A stretch of 64,000 bases of DNA from contig WSYH01001184.1 of assembly GCA_036426205.1 (NCBI GenBank), forward strand, positions 58,729 to 122,728. Reading direction: 5' to 3'. The position numbers and the translations under genes were made by a program. Below the pieces are notes generated by a model. The model saw only the letters and a list, made by a program, of their open reading frames with translations, was not told the origin of the DNA and searched no databases. Shown in pieces: positions 56,797 to 64,000 of this stretch (positions within the stretch are counted from its first letter, which is position 1; every line of letters starts with the position of its first letter). This stretch comes from Ascaphus truei. Lineage: Eukaryota; Chordata; Amphibia; Anura; Ascaphidae.

Positions 56797-57598
56797 CTGT
56801 AAAGAGAGAATTTCAATGTTTATTTAACATTTTAACATAAATAATGCACAGAAATGTGGTTGTAATGAAATTTTTAAAAAAAGCACATACAATTCTAAGC
56901 TTCTTATTTTTTATTCCCCTCAAATGCTCAAGCGTCATTTTAGTTTTGAGATTAGAAATATTCACAAAATCTGTGCCATGTTTTAAAAGTTTTGGTCACA
57001 CATAGGAGTATGAATAAGAGTCTTGAAAATGTTACATTATCTTAAAGCAAACTCACATCTTTAGTGCTTTGAGCAAAATAATGAGTATAATTTTTACTGT
57101 GTTCCATGTACTGAATAGCAATTCAAACAATTTTCAATGCAAAGTGGAATATTTATATCTGATTATTTGATGTGTTTATGCGCTTACTCAAACAACTACA
57201 CAATAGTTTCAGTTTTGCTAAACAATAATACACACATAGATTAAAGAACCCAAAATCCTTTTTTCGGTCTCTGTTGTCCTTCCATATAATCTTTTTTTTT
57301 TTTTTTTCACAATTTTTGTACTTGTTTTTACAGATTCCTAAAGGGTTACGGCATATTTTACAAAGCATGAAATTTACATAAACATTCTCCCTATTTTTTA
57401 CCATAATGAGAAGAAAAAAAAGAATAAAGACAATCAATATTATTTACAAAATGAAATACGACAGATATGCCCTTCATCTGTGAGGATTAAACTGAATGCC
57501 ATAAAAGTCATATAATTATTAGTTCTATTATTTAAAAAAGATATACTGTTTGGAATTCCATGGATTTTCTGACCTGTTCTGATTCCCTGCACTCCGGT
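56797..57598. other. AT-rich intronic sequence upstream of exon A
   Basis: Contains the exon A acceptor tract and a poly(T) run at 57291-57307. No repeat family or exon recognised. Confidence 0.5.
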
Positions 57599-58590
57599 TT
57601 GTTACTGTAAGGGTTTCAATCCAGGGTTTTGCTGGAACCTGTCCTTACATGGCTGTTGGCCATCTTGGCTCCTGGCAAATCTCTGCCTGGACTTTGTGAT
57701 TGGCTGCACCTGTTCCTGGGCTTAAATTGCAGCCTGAGACTGCCTTGTGGGGAGCTCTGCACCTATTAGCTCTCCCTGCTATTTAGGGTCAGCCTGTTCC
57801 ACCTGTGTTGTCACAAGCATGTCTGCTTTGCCCTGAGGTCAACCCTGTTTGCTGAGGCCTGCCCTGTTTCCTGAGGCCTACCATGTTTTCTGATGCCTAC
57901 CCTGTTGCTTTGGCTTCCCTGTGACTCCGACCATCGCTCCTGTGTTGCCTGCCTCAACACCAGCCTGTGTACTGACTTTGCTGCCTGCCTTGACCACTGC
58001 CTGTATCACGACTACTAGTACTCTGTTACTTGTTCCTGCTTAAGCTCTGCCTTTGCTCCTGTGTTTGATCTTCTGCTTGGACCTGTCTACCCCACTTGCT
58101 GCCTGCCTCGACCCCAGAACCGAACCCGACTACCCCTGCATCTCAGGCCTCTGATCCAAGGTCAGTGTACTACGCTCTACCTCTGCCCTGCAAGTCCGTA
58201 TCCTGTTTGGCAGCCAGCAACTTTACAGTTCCTGCCACGGTTAAACAATTTGTTATTTTGTCTGAGTGGACCCTGTCCTGGTGTTCTTGTGTACCGCCTG
58301 CCCTGATCCACTATTCTAACATTCCTGTATGCATTCTGCCTGGATCCCAGGCTGTATTGTTGGCTTAATTATCGTGTCTGAGTATTACAGGCTTTCTCTG
58401 ACCTGAGGATTCTTCGTGGTGTAGTATCCTGACATGCTATATTCTTGACCAATCACTTTTTGCAGCCTGCCTCTAACCTCAACCCTGTCTGCTGCCTGCC
58501 CTGACTTTGATTCCATCCATACTTTGCTTCATCCTTGTCCTGTGAACAGCCCTTGCCTGACAATTCTGCACCTCATCTATCACATTCTTT
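57599..58590 (+). mobile_element. Gypsy-type LTR and leader (tentative)
   Basis: 'Cctgcctgccttgaccactg'-style repeats and a promoter-like start ('tgttactgtaagggtttc', then 'gattggctgcacctg') resemble frog gypsy LTR/leader sequence such as the solo LTR at 11847. The ends are not proven. Both plus-strand open frames at 58061-58368 lack motifs. Confidence 0.4.
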
Positions 58591-58789
58591 ACATGTATTG
58601 CATAGTATGACTCACTGCTGCTATACTCCAGGCTCAGTCTAATTCTGTTGGCTCCTGTTTTTGAAATCCTGACCTCTATTTTGACCCAGTGCTGACTTGT
58701 TCTGGTTTTGAACGCTCATAATGAACCTAGCTCTGATGCAGATCTCTTTATATGTTGCCTGAGGAATATGACATTTCCAAAACAGTGCA

Positions 58790-59185
58790 GCATTGCCATA
58801 ATTATCATCATCCATAAGAAAGGAAACAAAGAAAACATCAAGAACTAAAGACCAAATCAGTCTACTTCCAATCACTTACAAGATTTGTATAAAGATATTC
58901 ACTAAATCAGCAGCAACGGACTATGTACTTTTCTGAGCATAGAAAAAAAAGCATAAATTTGAAGTGTACGTACAACACAATGGACCAAATTCAAATTGTA
59001 TAAGTGTACAGTGATTTCTTAAAGTAACGAATATAATCTACCACTCAATTTAGGATTTGCATATTACAAAAAAAAGCATTCGATTCTGTCTACACCTCAG
59101 CCGTTTTACTGTAAATTCATTAAGATAAGATGCTGAAGATATTATACTATATAAGGAAAAAACTTTATATTACATGTAAGATAAG
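58790..59185 (+). pseudogene. RTE-like LINE reverse transcriptase fragment
   Basis: Plus-strand pieces IIIIIHKKGNKENIKN, then after a frame change EYNLPLNLGFAYYKK and 'HSILST', corresponding to 'KKGD..NYRPISL' and 'Y-x-x-P-L-x-L-x-F-x-D-Y-x-K-A-F-D-S' of RTE-type RTs. It has many frameshifts and is only about 400 bp. Confidence 0.55.
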
Positions 59186-59849
59186 GATCAGCAATATCAT
59201 GTGTCACGGGGAGCGACTGTGGGTCTGGAGTCCAGTCTAAGCTGTGACAGGCTAGCAGGCAAATAACAGTATGGTCAATGGGCAGGCAGTGGTAAGAGGC
59301 AGGCAGCGATGGTTAGTGGACAGGAAGAGGTCAGAGGCAGGGAGCATGCAGATAGCCATGGTTAGTAGACAGGCTGGGATTGAGGACAACCAAGGAGCAA
59401 TGAAGTAATGTCCGAATGGGGTCTGGTACACACAAAATAATTAGATAACAAATGCTGTGGCAGAGAACTTGAGCACAGAGCAACTTTAATAATCAGGCAG
59501 GAATCAACAGGAAGGTGACCTTTGTTAACGCCCATTGTACCTTTGTAAACGCTAGGGAACAGGTGTTGATGATAGAATAATCAGCAGCCATATAATTTTT
59601 TCCTGCAAGAATAACAACAGGCAAACAGCAGCCCCTCTCGTTGACCATCAAAACTAAAGTCTGGTAATTGAGAGAGAGTCCAGGGTTCTAGACATGTTAG
59701 GGACATCTTTAAAATTACTCCCCCATCCAAAAGAGCGTTCTCCAGACAATCCGTTTGAAGGCTTGGCAGGATATCTTTTATGAAATGCTTTGAGTAGCTG
59801 TGGAACATAGATATAATCCTCTGACTCACAGGATTTTTTTTCAGGGCCT

Positions 59850-61100
59850 TAGCCCATCCACTGCTGTTTAATTATGGGAATCCTGGAATCTCTGATTCTC
59901 TCAATCACGAACTCCTCTCTCCATCAGCCTGGAGGGGTCAGGAGGAGGAATTATGTGCCCAGGGAAGGGATTCAACCCAAAACGTTTTAGAGAGAGGCAT
60001 GGAGCATTGGGTGAATCTTTATGGACTCAGTGAGTTTTAGGCAAAAGAGACAAGGTTTATCTGTTAATTTTTGTTTAAAAAGGGCTTACACTGGCGACAC
60101 ACTTTATTCGAGCTCGGCTAGTCCCACGAATTCGGGTATACCCGGGTGTATTGAGGTTTGTGACTGTTTTCTGCCCGAGTGCATTGGGTTATTTTCCACG
60201 CAGGGATTGAAGCATTTTATTCCCGCTGGCTGCAATACTGCACAGTATATATATATATACTGCATTACAATTCATGAATTTATGCCATCTGGTAGACACG
60301 CGAAGCATTGCAGCCTATTAAATCCTAATCATTATCATTTAACAGATCAGCCGCCCGTCAGCCAGGCATGAACCCAGGCTGGGAAGGCAAATGCAACGGG
60401 GCTTGTCAGAGGTGAGGAGCGGCGCATTCCAGGTATCTGCCAGGTACATACTGGGTATTTGCTCGAATAAAGTGTGTCGGTGCAGTATACATTTTTGGCC
60501 TAGCTTGGTGATAGGAATCTTCAGCTGTAAGTTGTTTGTGAAGAGCTAGACCTTGTCTCCATTTTGAAGTGCAGGTATTGGTCTGTGGCATTGATCCTCA
60601 GTCTTCTTAAACTGTTGCTGTGGCCCCTGAAGAGTGTGTTTTACCATTTCCTTGAGTCCTCTGTTAAAAGGAAAGTATCTGTGACAGCAGGTATATTGGA
60701 CAAAACTGGGAGGTGGGGAATGAAGGTGGGATGAAAGACGTAGTTGTCGGGTTGAGCACATTATTATATGCAAAATCCGGGATGGACAGAAACCCGGCCT
60801 AGTCGTCTTGAAGGCAAGAGCCAAAACAGTTCAGGTACTGTTCCAAAGTCTGATTGTTCCTCTCCATCTCCATCCAGTGTGGGTGTAATACGGAGGACAA
60901 ATTCCGCCTGATTCCAAAAGGTAGAACAGACATTTTCCCAGAATTTAGATGTGAATTGTATTGCCCGGTCAGATACAATTTAATTCAGTACCCAGTGGAG
61001 GAGGAAGATTTCCTGATTTATCAGGTTGTCAGTCTTGTCTGATGTAGGGAGGTTCTTGGTAGCAATTCAATGATTCATTTTGGTGAGATGGTAAACCACT
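59850..61100 (-). mobile_element. Conventional gypsy integrase fragment, split by MITE
   Basis: On the minus strand from 61090: a core segment related to LPTSDKTDNLINQEIFLLHW, IVSDRAIQFTSKFWENVC (second catalytic Asp), EFAYNN-like 'PDFAYNNVLNP', NGDKVWLFTNNLQLKIP and KLGQKC, then after the MITE (60089-60485) 'SPFLNKN', KIHPMLHASL and a decayed chromodomain-side stretch to 59850. Unlike the element at 2.7-6.4 kb it has the usual gypsy integrase C-terminal layout. Heavily frameshifted. Confidence 0.75.
60089..60485. mobile_element. TA-flanked MITE, copy 3 (in gypsy integrase)
   Basis: 397 bp, same ends and interior as copies 1 and 2. TA at 60087-60088 and 60486-60487. Gypsy integrase sequence continues on both sides. 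Confidence 0.93.
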
Positions 61101-61404
61101 ACCAGGATCGAACGATAGAAAAAATTAAGACGCTATTCTCAATAACTACAAGTGTAAAACAATACAGTACTCTAATAATTAAATATTCTGCATAAGAGGA
61201 ATCTCAACCCCCAAACAATGTGCAATAGAAAAAGAAAAACACTCTGGCGCATAAAGAATTGATGGATATATTGAAGCTCTAATGGTATACCAAGAAAATG
61301 AAGAGAAATTGGGAGTAAAGACCCCCAAGCAATGCTTCCCTGAGGTAAGTCCATAAATGTAAAGAAGAAATTCACATATAATGATGTCCCAGACAGAATA
61401 ATTA

Positions 61405-61470
61405 AAGTTGTATTGTATGTCTGTATTTATATAGCGCCATTAATGTACTGTACATAGCGCTAAGTTCAAA
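61405..61470 (+). repeat. 'tatagcgcca' interspersed repeat, truncated copy
   Basis: 'tgtatttatatagcgccatt' then 'aatgtactgtacatagcgct' matches the opening of the copy at 1075. Confidence 0.55.
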
Positions 61471-61727
61471 GGATGTATCCCATGGTGTCAATGTGAAACA
61501 CTGAATCTCGCTGAAGCAATTTAGGAATTGTCAAAGAGTTTACACATAGCCTGCAGGCTAACTAGCCTAATCTTAAAGGCACCAAAATGTTAGCCCTCCA
61601 ATATCAAAGCATAGTGATTTTATCCTAGTACTGATGAGTAATGAAAATAAAGCTTGTACTCATTTCGTTGTAATGTGGTTCCTCGTGGACTGTCATCGTG
61701 CTCCAGCCAAAACAGTATCCATATATC

Positions 61728-62030
61728 CGAGGTTTCTGAGGCGGTGCACTGGCTAAAGGAATAAATTGCGGCCGGACTGCTCTCTACTGGTACAGAAACG
61801 TTTATTGTTGGCGCATTAAAAACAGCAAGGGGAGAAAAAAAACCTCTAATGTGTTTCGTACAGCATTTGCGCTTTTGATAGAGCACAAACGCTGCATGAA
61901 ACGCGTTAGGGGGGGGGGGTTTCTCCCCTTGCTGTATTAATGTACTAACAATAAACATTTTTGTACCAGTAGAGAGCAGTCCGGCCGCAATTTTTTCCCT
62001 TTAGCCGGTGCACCACCTCACAAACCTCTG
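61728..62030. mobile_element. 300-bp palindrome of Penelope-like terminal repeats
   Basis: Arms of about 145 bp (61728-61873 and 61881-62030) are inverted copies: both contain 'cggtgcac', 'gcggccggactgctctctac', 'tggtac' and 'caaggggaga' in mirror order. The centre has 'ttttgatagagcacaaacg' and 'gaaacgcgtta', the same motif as in the other foldback inserts. Confidence 0.75.
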
Positions 62031-62980
62031 TTCTAAAGGAAATGAATATGCAGTTTTAAACAAAATACAATTTATTAAAAACTTGTACAATTGAGCAACT
62101 CTTATCTTGGAATAATACGCAATTGTTCATATGTCTTGATTAAGCTTAATCAACCCGCACTACACAATACACAATTAATAATATAAAATATACAACAAAT
62201 AAATCCAATGAATATATTTGACATAGTGGAATTAGATATAAACCACTAGATAGTACAAAAGTGGTTAATTTTCCAAATGTCCCGTTCCTCCACAGATTTA
62301 TGTTGAATAGAATCTAGGCACTATGGCTGTGACGGGGAGGAAAGGGTTAATACCTGATTTGCCATGCATTACTGTTGTTGCCCTGTCCCCGCCATTTTTA
62401 TTCCCCATGTGCAGGCCATTCCCTGTCTGCGAGGGTAAAAGACAAGATGCATTGCTTGCCATACCCTCTAACAACACATGATAGAAGATTTTAAATGTAA
62501 GACAGGAGGTATTTTTTTTGTAAGTCCAAGCAGGAATTACTTGGACATCCAGCTGTGATATGGGTGAATGGGCTTCGGTATTTTTATGACCAAAAAATAT
62601 ATATATATATAATTACTTGGACACTAACCACATAGTCAGTTCTAGCTGAGTTGACATCACTTGCTTACATTAGGGTGTATATTATTATATTACTAGCCCT
62701 GAGAGGCATTATACTATCATCTGTCTTCTCTCTGTATCTGTACCACTGTATCTATACCACCGAGTCAGTTCCAATTGGTTTAACTGGTAACACTGTTCAT
62801 TTACCTTGGGGTATATATTAAGAGTTGGGCAGAGATAATACCATCACCTGACCTCTGACTCTCTACACCAGAGAATTCTAGTTGGGTCCGCACAGCTCCT
62901 TGGTTACCATAGCGGTCATGAAGGTGAACACTATCTTAATATATAAAATCGAATGGTTAGTGCTATCTGCAGTGAATTTG
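62031..62980. other. Unassigned sequence with repeated 'cagtt' segments
   Basis: 62310-62470 looks LTR-like ('tgtgacggggaggaaagggt'). 62620-62720 and 62760-62860 are a degenerate pair sharing 'gtcagttc.a.' and 'gggtatatatta'-like phrases. No coding recognised. Confidence 0.4.
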
Positions 62981-63039
62981 ATTGGTCCTCAGCCTCTGGC
63001 CAATCAGATTGGTGGGTCTGACGTCACCCAACTGCCACT

Positions 63040-63545
63040 CTCTTCCCCCTCGGCGCCACACACACACCTCTCCCGGCGCTCATCTCTCCCTCCCTCCCGG
63101 CGCTCATCTCTCCCCTGCCGGCGCTCATCTCTCCCCTGCCGGCGCTCATCTCTCCCCTGCCGGCGCTCATCTCTCCCTCCCGGCGCTCATCTCTCCCTCC
63201 CGGCGCTCATCTCTCCCTCCCTCCCGGCGCTCCGCTCATCTCTCCCTCCCTCCCGGCGCTCCACTCATCTCTCCCTTCCGGCGCTCATCTCTCTCTCCCT
63301 CCCGGCGCTCTGCTCATCTCTCCCTCCCGGCGTTCCGCTCATCGCTCCCTCCCTCCCTGCGCTCCGCTCATCTCTCCCTCCTTCCCGGCGCTCCACTCAC
63401 CTCTCCCTCCCTCCCGGCGCTCCACTCACCTCTCCCTCCCTCCCGCCGCTCCACTCACCTCTCCCTCCCTCCCGGCGCTCCACTCACCTCTCCCTCCCGG
63501 CACTCCGCTCATCTCTCCCTCCCGGCGCTCCGCTCATTTCCCTCC
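63040..63545 (+). repeat. GC-rich minisatellite ('cggcgctcatctctccctcc')
   Basis: About twenty units of 19-28 bp built on 'cccggcgctc(cgctc)atctctccctc'. The 237- and 254-residue Ser/Pro-rich frames here are repeat translations. Confidence 0.92.
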
Positions 63546-63589
63546 CCGGCGGGGGAACAGGCAGTGGCCAGGAAGGCTGCAGCTGCCTC

Positions 63590-63715
63590 GCGGCACCTAA
63601 GATGGCTGCGCCCGGAAGGACCCCTTTCCTCCCTCGCGGAGCCTAAGATGGTGGCGCCCGGAAGGACCCCCTTCCTCCCTCGCAGCGCCGAGTGAGAAGA
63701 TGGCGGCACCCAGAA
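63590..63715 (+). promoter_or_regulatory. Cluster of YY1-like motifs in 46-bp repeats
   Basis: 'aagatggctgc', 'aagatggtggc' and 'aagatggcggc' at about 63599, 63646 and 63697, in tandem units that also contain 'gcgcccggaaggacc'. The third is a perfect match to the usual YY1 consensus. It lies in a CpG-dense stretch and could be a promoter, though no transcript start or open frame could be tied to it. Confidence 0.45.
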
Positions 63716-63739
63716 GTAGAGGTAGGTGTCGCGTGTGTG

Positions 63740-64000
<261 letters not shown>

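Noticed and set aside
62882..63695. 254- and 237-residue Ser/Pro-rich open frames
   Set aside because: Direct translation of the GC-rich minisatellite; overlapping frames are equally open.

Overview
This is vertebrate nuclear DNA, most likely from an amphibian and probably a frog. It is intron-rich and AT-rich, with dense microsatellites and nested LINE, LTR, Penelope and DNA-transposon copies. It has no operons or bacterial signals. The species is inferred only from the repeat mixture: L1, CR1 and L2 LINEs, Penelope elements with GIY-YIG domains, Tc1 elements, and 'tatagcgcca' repeats.

The host gene is on the minus strand. Four short exons (56702-56796, 36553-36664, 13822-13916, 1547-1690) have canonical splice sites. 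They read through in one frame as about 148 residues of the armadillo-like FH3 region of an FHOD-family formin, best matching FHOD3. The introns between them are 20.0, 22.6 and 12.1 kb. No other host gene was recognised.

Layout. 2.1-6.4 kb: a minus-strand Ty3/gypsy element with integrase upstream of reverse transcriptase (Gmr1-like), split by a 1.2-kb LTR-like insert. 7.2-11.1 kb: an LTR element without pol that encodes zinc-knuckle-like motifs and a coiled coil of 14-residue repeats. 11.5-13.3 kb: a Tc1 copy holding a solo LTR. 14.5-16.9 kb: an L2-like LINE holding a foldback insert. 17.4-19.0 kb: GT-rich and C-rich repeats and a CpG island. 19.2-24.6 kb: one CR1 LINE broken by a foldback insert and a 1.5-kb solo LTR. 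24.6-27.0 kb: a Tc1 element with its own foldback insert. 27.0-27.6 kb: a Penelope endonuclease fragment. 28.1-32.8 kb: a TA-flanked 4.7-kb element carrying a divergent forkhead-domain reading frame and 1268-bp tandem repeats. 33-36 kb: SINE, CR1 and gypsy fragments. 37.7-44.9 kb: a full-length L1 with a 15-bp target-site duplication. 44.9-46.7 kb: Penelope. 49.3-49.8 kb: a Harbinger-type MITE. 52.6-55.2 kb: an LTR and a gag relic. 56.3-56.7 kb: a MITE ending 22 bp from a host exon. 57.6-62.0 kb: gypsy, RTE and palindromic insertions. 62.9-64.0 kb: a GC-rich minisatellite with YY1-like motifs and a long GT tract.

Three nearly identical 395-399 bp TA-flanked MITEs (39.6, 52.0, 60.1 kb) share both ends with the 4.7-kb forkhead element. 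They interrupt older elements and so record recent mobility. Nested insertions give a relative insertion order across the window.

All calls were made by eye from sequence and translated motifs. No alignment or database search was run.
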